Assembly: GCA_947179485.1 (NCBI GenBank)
Contig: OX359249.1
Span: 4,402,001 to 4,466,000 of the forward strand
Reading direction: 5' to 3'
DNA length: 64,000 nucleotides
Source: Allacma fusca
Taxonomy: Eukaryota > Arthropoda > Collembola > Symphypleona > Sminthuridae
A program made the translations under genes and the position numbers. Shown here in pieces: positions 10,739-23,434 of this stretch (within the stretch, counting starts at the first letter, position 1; every line of letters begins with the position of its first letter). The notes under the pieces are model-generated. The model was not told the DNA's origin and searched no databases. It saw only the letters and a program-made list of their open reading frames with translations.

Positions 10739-13700
10739 CAGAATTCTATAAGGAATTTCAATCCAAGGACAGAATCGTGACCCCTCGCACCTAGTGCTTC
10801 TAGTTGTGTACCCATATCGTGAAATTTCTGCGTGGAAGTTCCAAAGTGGACTCTGTCGTTTTTGTTCGAACTGACAGGGTCAAGTACGTTTCCTACTACC
10901 ATTTCCACAATTCAATAAGGAATTTCAATCCAAGTACAGAATCGTGACCCCTCGCACCTAGTGCTTCTAGTTATGTACCCATATCGAGAATTTTCGGCCT
11001 GGAAGTTCCAAAGTGGACTCTGTCGTTTTTGTTCGAACTGACAGGGTCAAGTACGTTTCCTACTACCATTTCCAGAATTCTATAAGGAATTTCAATCCAA
11101 GTACAGAATCGTGACCCCTGGCACCTAGTGCTTCTAGTTATGTACCCATATCGCGAAATTTCGGCCTGGAAGTTCCAAAGTGGACTCTGTCGTTTTTGTT
11201 CGAACTGACAGGGTCAAGTACGTTTCCTACTACCGTTTCCACAATTCAATAAGGAATTTGAATCCAAGTACAGAATCGTGACCGCCCGCACCTAGTGCTT
11301 CTAGTTATGTACCCATATCGAGAATTTTCGGCCTGGAAGTTCCAAAGTGGACTCTGTCGTTTTTGTTCGAACTGACAGGGTCAAGTACGTTTCCTACTAC
11401 CATTTCCAGAATTCTATAAGGAATTTCAATCCAAGTACAGAATCGTGACCCCTCACACCTAGTGCTTATAGTTGTGTACCCATATCGTGAAATTTCTGCC
11501 TGGAAGTTCCAAAGTGGACTCTGTCGTTTTTTTCGAACTGACAGGGTCAAGTACGTTTCCTACTACCATTTCCACAATTCTCAAAGGAGTTTCAATCCAA
11601 GTACAGAATCGTGACCCCTGGCACCTAGTGCTTCTAGTTATGTACGCATATCGAGAATTTTCGGCTTGGAAGTTCCAAAAAGGACTGTCGTTTTTGTTCG
11701 AACTGACAGGGTCAAGTACGTTTCCTACTACCATTTCCACAATTCAATAAGGAATTTCAATCCAAGTACAGAATCGTGACCGCTCGCACCTAGTGCTTTT
11801 AGTTATGTACCCATATCGCGAAATTTCGGCCTGGAAGTTCCAAAGTGGACTCTGTCGTTTTTTTTCGAACTGACAGGGTCAATTACGTTTCCTACTACCG
11901 TTTCCACAATTCAATAAGGAATTTGAATCCAAGTACAGAATCGCGACCGCCCGCACCTAGTGCTTCTAGTTATGTACCCATATCGAGAATTTTCGGCCTG
12001 GAAGTTATAAAGTGGACTCTGTCGTTTTTGTTCGAACTGACAGGGTCAAGTACGTTTCCTACTACCGTTTCCACAATTCAATAAGGAATTTGAATCCAAG
12101 TACAGAATCGTGACCCCTCACACCTAGTGCTTATAGTTGTGTACCCATATCGTGAAATTTCTGCCTGGAAGTTCCAAAGTGGACTCTGTCGTTTTTGTTC
12201 GAACTGACAGGGTCAAGTACGTTTCCTACTACCATTTCCACAATTCTCAAAGGAGTTTCAATCCAAGTACAGAATCGTGACCCCTGGCACCTAGTGCTTC
12301 TAGTTATGTACGCATATCGAGAATTTTCGGCTTGGAAGTTCCAAAGTGGACTGTCGTTTTTGTTCGAACTGACAGGGTCAAGTACGTTTCCTACTACCAT
12401 TTCCACAATTCAATAAGGAATTTCAATCCAAGTACAGAATCGTGACCGCTCGCACCTAGTGCTTTTAGTTATGTACCCATATCGCGAAATTTCGGCCTGG
12501 AAGTTCCAAAGTGGACTCTGTCGTTTTTTTTCGAACTGACAGGGTCAATTACGTTTCCTACTACCATTTCCACAATTCTCAAAGCAATTTCAATCCAAGT
12601 ACAGAATCGTGACCCCTGGCACCTAGTGCTTCTAGTTATGTACCCATATCGAGAATTTTCGGCCTGGAAGTTATAAAGTGGACTCTGTCGTTTTTGTTCG
12701 AACTGACAGGGTCAAGTACGTTTCCTACTACCGTTTCCACAATTCAATAAGGAATTTGAATCCAAGTACAGAATCGTGACCGCCCGCATCTAGTGCTTCT
12801 AGTTATGTACCCATATCGAGAATTTTCGGCCTGGAAGTTCCAAAGTGGACTCTGTCGTTTTTGTTCGAACTGACAGGGTCAAGTACGTTTCCTACTACCA
12901 TTTCCAGAATTCTATAAGGAATTTCAATCCAAGTACAGAATCGTGACCGCCCGCACCTAGTGCTTCTAGTTATGTACCCATATCGAGACTTTTCGGCCTG
13001 GAAGTTCCAAAGTGGACTCTGTCGTTTTTGTTCGAACTGACAGGGTCAAGTACGTTTCCTACTACCATTTCCAGAATTCTATAAGGAATTTCAATCCAAG
13101 TACAGAATCGTGACCCCTCGCACCTAGTGCTTCTAGTTGTGTACCCATATCGTGAAATTTCTGCCTGGAAGTTCCAAAGTGGACTCTGTCGTTTTTGTTC
13201 GAACTGACAGGGTCAAGTACGTTTCCTACTACCATTTCCACAATTCAATAAGGAATTTCAATCCAAGTACAGAATCGTGACCCCTCGCACCTAGTGCTTC
13301 TAGTTATGTACCCATATCGAGAATTTTCGGCCTGGAAGTTCCAAAGTGGACTCTGTCGTTTTTGTTCGAACTGACAGGGTCAAGTACGTTTCCTACTACC
13401 ATTTCCAGAATTCTATAAGGAATTTCAATCCAAGTACAGAATCGTGACCCCTCACACCTAGTGCTTATAGTTGTGTACCCATATCGTGAAATTTCTGCCT
13501 GGAAGTTCCAAAGTGGACTCTGTCGTTTTTTTCGAACTGACAGGGTCAAGTACGTTTCCTACTACCATTTCCACAATTCTCAAAGGAGTTTCAATCCAAG
13601 TACAGAATCGTGACCCCTGGCACCTAGTGCTTCTAGTTATGTACGCATATCGAGAATTTTCGGCTTGGAAGTTCCAAAGTGGACTGTCGTTTTTGTTCGA

Positions 13701-16700
13701 ACTGACAGGGTCAAGTACGTTTCCTACTACCATTTCCACAATTCAATAAGGAATTTGAATCCAAGTACAGAATCGTGACCGCCCGCACCTAGTGCTTCTA
13801 GTTATGTACCCATATCGAGACTTTTCGGCCTGGAAGTTCCAAAGTGGACTCTGTCGTTTTTGTTCGAACTGACAGGGTCAAGTACGTTTCCTACTACCAT
13901 TTCCAGAATTCTATAAGGAATTTCAATCCAAGTACAGAATCGTGACCCCTCGCACCTAGTGCTTCTAGTTGTGTACCCATATCGTGAAATTTCTGCCTGG
14001 AAGTTCCAAAGTGGACTCTGTCGTTTTTGTTCGAACTGACAGGGTCAAGTACGTTTCCTACTACCATTTCCACAATTCAATAAGGAATTTCAATCCAAGT
14101 ACAGAATCGTGACCCCTCGCACCTAGTGCTTCTAGTTATGTACCCATATCGAGAATTTTCGGCCTGGAAGTTCCAAAGTGGACTCTGTCGTTTTTTTTCG
14201 AACTGACAGGGTCAATTACGTTTCCTACTACCATTTCCACAATTCTCAAAGCAATTTCAATCCAAGTACAGAATCGTGACCCCTGGCACCTAGTGCTTCT
14301 AGTTATGTACCCACATCGAGAATTTTCGGCCTGGAAGTTATAAAGTGGACTCTGTCGTTTTTGTTCGAACTGACAGGGTCAAGTACGTTTCCTACTACCG
14401 TTTCCACAATTCAATAAGGAATTTGAATCCAAGTACAGAATCGTGACCGCCCGCACCTAGTGCTTCTAGTTATGTACCCATATCGAGAATTTTCGGCCTG
14501 GAAGTTCCAAAGTGGACTCTGTCGTTTTTGTTCGAACTGACAGGGTCAAGTACGTTTCCTACTACCATTTCCAGAATTCTATAAGGAATTTCAATCCAAG
14601 TACAGAATCGTGACCCCTCACACCTAGTGCTTATAGTTGTGTACCCATATCGTGAAATTTCTGCCTGGAAGTTCCAAAGTGGACTCTGTCGTTTTTTTCG
14701 AACTGACAGGGTCAAGTACGTTTCCTACTACCATTTCCACAATTCTCAAAGGAGTTTCAATCCAAGTACAGAATCGTGACCCCTGGCACCTAGTGCTTCT
14801 AGTTATGTACGCATATCGAGAATTTTCGGCTTGGAAGTTCCAAAGTGGACTGTCGTTTTTGTTCGAACTGACAGGGTCAAGTACGTTTCCTACTACCATT
14901 TCCACAATTCAATAAGGAATTTCAATCCAAGTACAGAATCGTGACCGCTCGCACCTAGTGCTTTTAGTTATGTACCCATATCGCGAAATTTCGGCCTGGA
15001 AGTTCCAAAGTGGACTCTGTCGTTTTTTTTCGAACTGACAGGGTCAATTACGTTTCCTACTACCATTTCCACAATTCTCAAAGCAATTTCAATCCAAGTA
15101 CAGAATCGTGACCCCTGGCACTTAGTGCTTCTAGTTATGTACCCATATCGAGAATTTTCGGCCTGGAAGTTATAAAGTGGACTCTGTCGTTTTTGTTCGA
15201 ACTGACAGGGTCAAGTACGTTTCCTACTACCGTTTCCACAATTCAATAAGGAATTTGAATCCAAGTACAGAATCGTGACCGCCCGCACCTAGTGCTTCTA
15301 GTTATGTACCCATATCGAGACTTTTCGGCCTGGAAGTTCCAAAGTGGACTCTGTCGTTTTTGTTCGAACTGACAGGGTCAAGTACGTTTCCTACTACCAT
15401 TTCCAGAATTCTATAAGGAATTTCAATCCAAGTACAGAATCGTGACCCCTCGCACCTAGTGCTTCTAGTTGTGTACCCATATCGTGAAATTTCTGCGTGG
15501 AAGTTCCAAAGTGGACTCTGTCGTTTTTGTTCGAACTGACAGGGTCAAGTACGTTTCCTACTACCATTTCCACAATTCAATAAGGAATTTCAATCCAAGT
15601 ACAGAATCGTGACCCCTCGCACCTAGTGCTTCTAGTTATGTACCCATATCGAGAATTTTCGGCCTGGAAGTTCCAAAGTGGACTCTGTCGTTTTTGTTCG
15701 AACTGACAGGGTCAAGTACGTTTCCTACTACCATTTCCAGAATTCTATAAGGAATTTCAATCCAAGTACAGAATCGTGACCCCTCACACGTAGTGCTTAT
15801 AGTTGTGTACCCATATCGTGAAATTTCTGCCTGGAAGTTCCAAAGTGGACTCTGTCGTTTTTGTTCGAACTGACAGGGTCAAGTACGTTTCCTACTACCA
15901 TTTCCAGAATTCTATAAGGAGTTTCAATCCAAGTACAGAATCGTGACCCCTGGCACCTAGTGCTTCTAGTTATGTACGCATATCGAGAATTTTCGGCTTG
16001 GAAGTTCCAAAGTGGACTGTCGTTTTTGTTCGAACTGACAGGGTCAAGTACGTTTCCTACTACCATTTCCACAATTCAATAAGGAATTTCAATCCAAGTA
16101 CAGAATCGTGACCGCTCGCACCTAGTGCTTTTAGTTATGTACCCATATCGCGAAATTTCGGCCTGGAAGTTCCAAAGTGGACTCTGTCGTTTTTTTTCGA
16201 ACTGACAGGGTCAATTACGTTTCCTACTACCATTTCCACAATTCTCAAAGCAATTTCAATCCAAGTACAGAATCGTGACCCCTGGCACCTAGTGCTTCTA
16301 GTTATGTACCCATATCGAGAATTTTCGGCCTGGAAGTTATAAAGTGGACTCTGTCGTTTTTGTTCGAACTGACAGGGTCAAGTACGTTTCCTACTACCGT
16401 TTCCACAATTCAATAAGGAATTTGAATCCAAGTACAGAATCGTGACCGCCCGCACCTAGTGCTTCTAGTTATGTACCCATATCGAGAATTTTCGGCCTGG
16501 AAGTTCCAAAGTGGACTCTGTCGTTTTTGTTCGAACTGACAGGGTCAAGTACGTTTCCTACTACCATTTCCAGAATTCTATAAGGAATTTCAATCCAAGT
16601 ACAGAATCGTGACCCCTCACACCTAGTGCTTATAGTTGTGTACCCATATCGTGAAATTTCTGCCTGGAAGTTCCAAAGTGGACTCTGTCGTTTTTGTTCG

Positions 16701-16975
16701 AACTGACAGGGTCAAGTACGTTTCCTACTACCATTTCCACAATTCAATAAGGAATTTCAATCCAAGTACAGAATCGTGACCCCTCGCACCTAGTGCTTCT
16801 AGTTATGTACGCATATCGAGAATTTTCGGCTTGGAAGTTCCAAAGTGGACTGTCGTTTTTGTTCGAACTGACAGGGTCAAGTACGTTTCCTACTACCATT
16901 TCCACAATTCTCAAAGCAATTTCAATCCAAGTACAGAATCGTGACCCCTGGCACCTAGTGCTTCTAGTTATGTAC
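10739..16975 (+). repeat. Mosaic satellite zone without a stable HOR period
   Basis: About 37 monomers use the same subtypes as the decamer (CGTG with 7 T, GCAT, 8-T, TTATAAAG, CGAGACTTTT, GAATTC) in changing order. Partial repeats appear at 1,999 bp (12 monomers; 11,313 to 13,312 and 14,478 to 16,477) and 1,166 bp (7 monomers; 13,312 to 14,478), but none holds for a full second copy. The unit at 11,811 is a clear hybrid: its left half is an 8-T, GGTCAATTACG type and its right half has CTACCGTTTCC, AATTTGAATCC and ATCGCGACCGCCCG. No non-satellite sequence is present. Confidence 0.8.
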
Positions 16976-18968
16976 CCATATCGCGAAATTTCGGCCTGGA
17001 AGTTCCAAAGTGGACTCTGTCGTTTTTGTTCGAACTGACAGGGTCAAGTACGTTTCCTACTACCGTTTCCACAATTCAATAAGGAATTTGAATCCAAGTA
17101 CAGAATCGTGACCGCCCGCACCTAGTGCTTCTAGTTATGTACCCATATCGAGAATTTTCGGCCTGGAAGTTCCAAAGTGGACTCTGTCGTTTTTGTTCGA
17201 ACTGACAGGGTCAAGTACGTTTCCTACTACCATTTCCAGAATTCTATAAGGAATTTCAATTCAAGTACAGAATCGTGACCCCTCACACCTAGTGCTTATA
17301 GTTGTGTACCCATATCGTGAAATTTCTGCCTGGAAGTTCCAAAGTGGACTCTGTCGTTTTTTTCGAACTGACAGGGTCAAGTACGTTTCCTACTACCATT
17401 TCCACAATTCTCAAAGGAGTTTCAATCCAAGTACAGAATCGTGACCCCTGGCACCTAGTGCTTCTAGTTATGTACGCATATCGAGAATTTTCGGCTTGGA
17501 AGTTCCAAAGTGGACTGTCGTTTTTGTTCGAACTGACAGGGTCAAGTACGTTTCCTACTACCATTTCCACAATTCAATAAGGAATTTCAATCCAAGTACA
17601 GAATCGTGACCCCTCGCACCTAGTGCTTCTAGTTATGTACGCATATCGAGAATTTTCGGCTTGGAAGTTCCAAAGTGGACTGTCGTTTTTGTTCGAACTG
17701 ACAGGGTCAAGTACGTTTCCTACTACCATTTCCACAATTCTCAAAGCAATTTCAATCCAAGTACAGAATCGTGACCCCTGGCACCTAGTGCTTCTAGTTA
17801 TGTACCCATATCGAGAATTTTCGGCCTGGAAGTTCCAAAGTGGACTCTGTCGTTTTTGTTCGAACTGACAGGGTCAAGTACGTTTCCTACTACCATTTCC
17901 AGAATTCTATAAGGAATTTCAATTCAAGTACAGAATCGTGACCCCTCACACCTAGTGCTTATAGTTGTGTACCCATATCGTGAAATTTCTGCCTGGAAGT
18001 TCCAAAGTGGACTCTGTCGTTTTTTTCGAACTGACAGGGTCAAGTACGTTTCCTACTACCATTTCCACAATTCTCAAAGGAGTTTCAATCCAAGTACAGA
18101 ATCGTGACCCCTGGCACCTAGTGCTTCTAGTTATGTACGCATATCGAGAATTTTCGGCTTGGAAGTTCCAAAGTGGACTGTCGTTTTTGTTCGAACTGAC
18201 AGGGTCAAGTACGTTTCCTACTACCATTTCCACAATTCAATAAGGAATTTCAATCCAAGTACAGAATCGTGACCCCTCGCACCTAGTGCTTCTAGTTATG
18301 TACGCATATCGAGAATTTTCGGCTTGGAAGTTCCAAAGTGGACTGTCGTTTTTGTTCGAACTGACAGGGTCAAGTACGTTTCCTACTACCATTTCCACAA
18401 TTCTCAAAGCAATTTCAATCCAAGTACAGAATCGTGACCCCTGGCACCTAGTGCTTCTAGTTATGTACCCATATCGCGAAATTTCGGCCTGGAAGTTCCA
18501 AAGTGGACTCTGTCGTTTTTGTTCGAACTGACAGGGTCAAGTACGTTTCCTACTACCGTTTCCACAATTCAATAAGGAATTTGAATCCAAGTACAGAATC
18601 GTGACCGCCCGCACCTAGTGCTTCTAGTTATGTACCCATATCGAGAATTTTCGGCCTGGAAGTTCCAAAGTGGACTCTGTCGTTTTTGTTCGAACTGACA
18701 GGGTCAAGTACGTTTCCTACTACCATTTCCAGAATTCTATAAGGAATTTCAATTCAAGTACAGAATCGTGACCCCTCACACCTAGTGCTTATAGTTGTGT
18801 ACCCATATCGTGAAATTTCTGCCTGGAAGTTCCAAAGTGGACTCTGTCGTTTTTTTCGAACTGACAGGGTCAAGTACGTTTCCTACTACCATTTCCACAA
18901 TTCTCAAAGGAGTTTCAATCCAAGTACAGAATCGTGACCCCTGGCACCTAGTGCTTCTAGTTATGTAC
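16976..18968 (+). repeat. HOR unit, 12 monomers, 1,993 bp, copy 1
   Basis: Monomers start at 16976, 17143, 17310, 17476, 17641, 17806, 17973, 18139, 18304, 18469, 18636 and 18803. The unit is built from tetramers (GCAT, GCAT, CGAG, CGTG; 663 bp) and pentamers with an added CGCG/CTACCGTTTCC unit (830 bp). A marker of this zone is AATTTCAATTCAAG, where other zones have AATTTCAATCCAAG, in the GAATTC units. Confidence 0.9.
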
Positions 18969-20961
18969 CCATATCGCGAAATTTCGGCCTGGAAGTTCCA
19001 AAGTGGACTCTGTCGTTTTTGTTCGAACTGACAGGGTCAAGTACGTTTCCTACTACCGTTTCCACAATTCAATAAGGAATTTGAATCCAAGTACAGAATC
19101 GTGACCGCCCGCACCTAGTGCTTCTAGTTATGTACCCATATCGAGAATTTTCGGCCTGGAAGTTCCAAAGTGGACTCTGTCGTTTTTGTTCGAACTGACA
19201 GGGTCAAGTACGTTTCCTACTACCATTTCCAGAATTCTATAAGGAATTTCAATTCAAGTACAGAATCGTGACCCCTCACACCTAGTGCTTATAGTTGTGT
19301 ACCCATATCGTGAAATTTCTGCCTGGAAGTTCCAAAGTGGACTCTGTCGTTTTTTTCGAACTGACAGGGTCAAGTACGTTTCCTACTACCATTTCCACAA
19401 TTCTCAAAGGAGTTTCAATCCAAGTACAGAATCGTGACCCCTGGCACCTAGTGCTTCTAGTTATGTACGCATATCGAGAATTTTCGGCTTGGAAGTTCCA
19501 AAGTGGACTGTCGTTTTTGTTCGAACTGACAGGGTCAAGTACGTTTCCTACTACCATTTCCACAATTCAATAAGGAATTTCAATCCAAGTACAGAATCGT
19601 GACCCCTCGCACCTAGTGCTTCTAGTTATGTACGCATATCGAGAATTTTCGGCTTGGAAGTTCCAAAGTGGACTGTCGTTTTTGTTCGAACTGACAGGGT
19701 CAAGTACGTTTCCTACTACCATTTCCACAATTCTCAAAGCAATTTCAATCCAAGTACAGAATCGTGACCCCTGGCACCTAGTGCTTCTAGTTATGTACCC
19801 ATATCGAGAATTTTCGGCCTGGAAGTTCCAAAGTGGACTCTGTCGTTTTTGTTCGAACTGACAGGGTCAAGTACGTTTCCTACTACCATTTCCAGAATTC
19901 TATAAGGAATTTCAATTCAAGTACAGAATCGTGACCCCTCACACCTAGTGCTTATAGTTGTGTACCCATATCGTGAAATTTCTGCCTGGAAGTTCCAAAG
20001 TGGACTCTGTCGTTTTTTTCGAACTGACAGGGTCAAGTACGTTTCCTACTACCATTTCCACAATTCTCAAAGGAGTTTCAATCCAAGTACAGAATCGTGA
20101 CCCCTGGCACCTAGTGCTTCTAGTTATGTACGCATATCGAGAATTTTCGGCTTGGAAGTTCCAAAGTGGACTGTCGTTTTTGTTCGAACTGACAGGGTCA
20201 AGTACGTTTCCTACTACCATTTCCACAATTCAATAAGGAATTTCAATCCAAGTACAGAATCGTGACCCCTCGCACCTAGTGCTTCTAGTTATGTACGCAT
20301 ATCGAGAATTTTCGGCTTGGAAGTTCCAAAGTGGACTGTCGTTTTTGTTCGAACTGACAGGGTCAAGTACGTTTCCTACTACCATTTCCACAATTCTCAA
20401 AGCAATTTCAATCCAAGTACAGAATCGTGACCCCTGGCACCTAGTGCTTCTAGTTATGTACCCATATCGCGAAATTTCGGCCTGGAAGTTCCAAAGTGGA
20501 CTCTGTCGTTTTTGTTCGAACTGACAGGGTCAAGTACGTTTCCTACTACCGTTTCCACAATTCAATAAGGAATTTGAATCCAAGTACAGAATCGTGACCG
20601 CCCGCACCTAGTGCTTCTAGTTATGTACCCATATCGAGAATTTTCGGCCTGGAAGTTCCAAAGTGGACTCTGTCGTTTTTGTTCGAACTGACAGGGTCAA
20701 GTACGTTTCCTACTACCATTTCCAGAATTCTATAAGGAATTTCAATTCAAGTACAGAATCGTGACCCCTCACACCTAGTGCTTATAGTTGTGTACCCATA
20801 TCGTGAAATTTCTGCCTGGAAGTTCCAAAGTGGACTCTGTCGTTTTTTTCGAACTGACAGGGTCAAGTACGTTTCCTACTACCATTTCCACAATTCTCAA
20901 AGGAGTTTCAATCCAAGTACAGAATCGTGACCCCTGGCACCTAGTGCTTCTAGTTATGTAC
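18969..20961 (+). repeat. HOR unit, 12 monomers, 1,993 bp, copy 2
   Basis: All twelve monomers of the preceding unit recur at an offset of exactly 1,993 bp, so this is a complete second copy. Its last 260 bp or so are also the left end of the 7.13 kb duplicated block. After 20,962 the order changes: a GCAT unit follows in place of the expected CGCG unit. Confidence 0.9.
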
Positions 20962-21626
20962 GCATATCGAGAATTTTCGGCTTGGAAGTTCCAAAGTGGA
21001 CTGTCGTTTTTGTTCGAACTGACAGGGTCAAGTACGTTTCCTACTACCATTTCCACAATTCAATAAGGAATTTCAATCCAAGTACAGAATCGTGACCGCT
21101 CGCACCTAGTGCTTTTAGTTATGTACCCATATCGCGAAATTTCGGCCTGGAAGTTCCAAAGTGGACTCTGTCGTTTTTTTCGAACTGACAGGGTCAATTA
21201 CGTTTCCTACTACCATTTCCACAATTCTCAAAGCAATTTCAATCCAAGTACAGAATCGTGACCCCTGGCACCTAGTGCTTCTAGTTATGTACCCATATCG
21301 AGAATTTTCGGCCTGGAAGTTATAAAGTGGACTCTGTCGTTTTTGTTCGAACTGACAGGGTCAAGTACGTTTCCTACTACCGTTTCCACAATTCAATAAG
21401 GAATTTGAATCCAAGTACAGAATCGTGACCGCCCGCACCTAGTGCTTCTAGTTATGTACCCATATCGAGAATTTTCGGCCTGGAAGTTCCAAAGTGGACT
21501 CTGTCGTTTTTGTTCGAACTGACAGGGTCAAGTACGTTTCCTACTACCATTTCCAGAATTCTATAAGGAATTTCAATCCAAGTACAGAATCGTGACCCCT
21601 CACACCTAGTGCTTATAGTTGTGTAC

Positions 21627-21774
21627 CCATATCGTGAAATTTCTGCCTGGAAGTTCCAAAGTGGACTCTGTCGTTTTTTTCGAACTGACAGGGTCAATTA
21701 CGTTTCCTACTACCATTTCCACAATTCAATAAGGAATTTCAATCCCCTCGCACCTAGTGCTTCTAGTTATGTAC
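21627..21774 (+). repeat. 148-bp monomer with an 18-bp internal deletion
   Basis: The unit has CGTG, a 7-T tract and then AATTTCAATCCCCTCGCACC, so 18 bp between the AATCC and CCTCGCACC parts are lost. The bases CC flank both ends of the lost stretch, so short homology may have guided the deletion. The same short unit occurs at 28,761-28,908, exactly 7,134 bp away, and nowhere else that I can see. Confidence 0.9.
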
Positions 21775-23434
21775 GCATATCGAGAATTTTCGGCTTGGAA
21801 GTTCCAAAGTGGACTGTCGTTTTTGTTCGAACTGACAGGGTCAAGTACGTTTCCTACTACCATTTCCACAATTCTCAAAGCAATTTCAATCCAAGTACAG
21901 AATCGTGACCCCTGGCACCTAGTGCTTCTAGTTATGTACCCATATCGCGAAATTTCGGCCTGGAAGTTCCAAAGTGGACTCTGTCGTTTTTGTTCGAACT
22001 GACAGGGTCAAGTACGTTTCCTACTACCGTTTCCACAATTCAATAAGGAATTTGAATCCAAGTACAGAATCGTGACCGCCCGCACCTAGTGCTTCTAGTT
22101 ATGTACCCATATCGAGAATTTTCGGCCTGGAAGTTCCAAAGTGGACTCTGTCGTTTTTGTTCGAACTGACAGGGTCAAGTACGTTTCCTACTACCATTTC
22201 CAGAATTCTATAAGGAATTTCAATTCAAGTACAGAATCGTGACCCCTCACACCTAGTGCTTATAGTTGTGTACCCATATCGTGAAATTTCTGCCTGGAAG
22301 TTCCAAAGTGGACTCTGTCGTTTTTTTCGAACTGACAGGGTCAAGTACGTTTCCTACTACCATTTCCACAATTCTCAAAGGAGTTTCAATCCAAGTACAG
22401 AATCGTGACCCCTGGCACCTAGTGCTTCTAGTTATGTACGCATATCGAGAATTTTCGGCTTGGAAGTTCCAAAGTGGACTGTCGTTTTTGTTCGAACTGA
22501 CAGGGTCAAGTACGTTTCCTACTACCATTTCCACAATTCAATAAGGAATTTCAATCCAAGTACAGAATCGTGACCCCTCGCACCTAGTGCTTCTAGTTAT
22601 GTACGCATATCGAGAATTTTCGGCTTGGAAGTTCCAAAGTGGACTGTCGTTTTTGTTCGAACTGACAGGGTCAAGTACGTTTCCTACTACCATTTCCACA
22701 ATTCTCAAAGCAATTTCAATCCAAGTACAGAATCGTGACCCCTGGCACCTAGTGCTTCTAGTTATGTACCCATATCGCGAAATTTCGGCCTGGAAGTTCC
22801 AAAGTGGACTCTGTCGTTTTTGTTCGAACTGACAGGGTCAAGTACGTTTCCTACTACCGTTTCCACAATTCAATAAGGAATTTGAATCCAAGTACAGAAT
22901 CGTGACCGCCCGCACCTAGTGCTTGTAGTTATGTACCCATATCGAGAATTTTCGGCCTGGAAGTTCCAAAGTGGACTCTGTCGTTTTTGTTCGAACTGAC
23001 AGGGTCAAGTACGTTTCCTACTACCATTTCCAGAATTCTATAAGGAATTTCAATTCAAGTACAGAATCGTGACCCCTCACACCTAGTGCTTATAGTTGTG
23101 TACCCATATCGTGAAATTTCTGCCTGGAAGTTCCAAAGTGGACTCTGTCGTTTTTTTCGAACTGACAGGGTCAAGTACGTTTCCTACTACCATTTCCACA
23201 ATTCTCAAAGGAGTTTCAATCCAAGTACAGAATCGTGACCCCTGGCACCTAGTGCTTCTAGTTATGTACGCATATCGAGAATTTTCGGCTTGGAAGTTCC
23301 AAAGTGGACTGTCGTTTTTGTTCGAACTGACAGGGTCAAGTACGTTTCCTACTACCATTTCCACAATTCAATAAGGAATTTCAATCCAAGTACAGAATCG
23401 TGACCGCTCGCACCTAGTGCTTTTAGTTATGTAC
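21775..23434 (+). repeat. Two 830-bp pentamers
   Basis: The pentamers start at 21,775 and 22,605. Each has the order GCAT (165 bp), CGCG with CTACCGTTTCC (167), CGAG with GAATTC and AATTCAAG (167), CGTG with 7 T (166) and GCAT (165). They repeat at 28,909 and 29,739 in the second copy of the 7.13 kb block. Units of the same composition also build the preceding 1,993-bp HOR. Confidence 0.85.
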
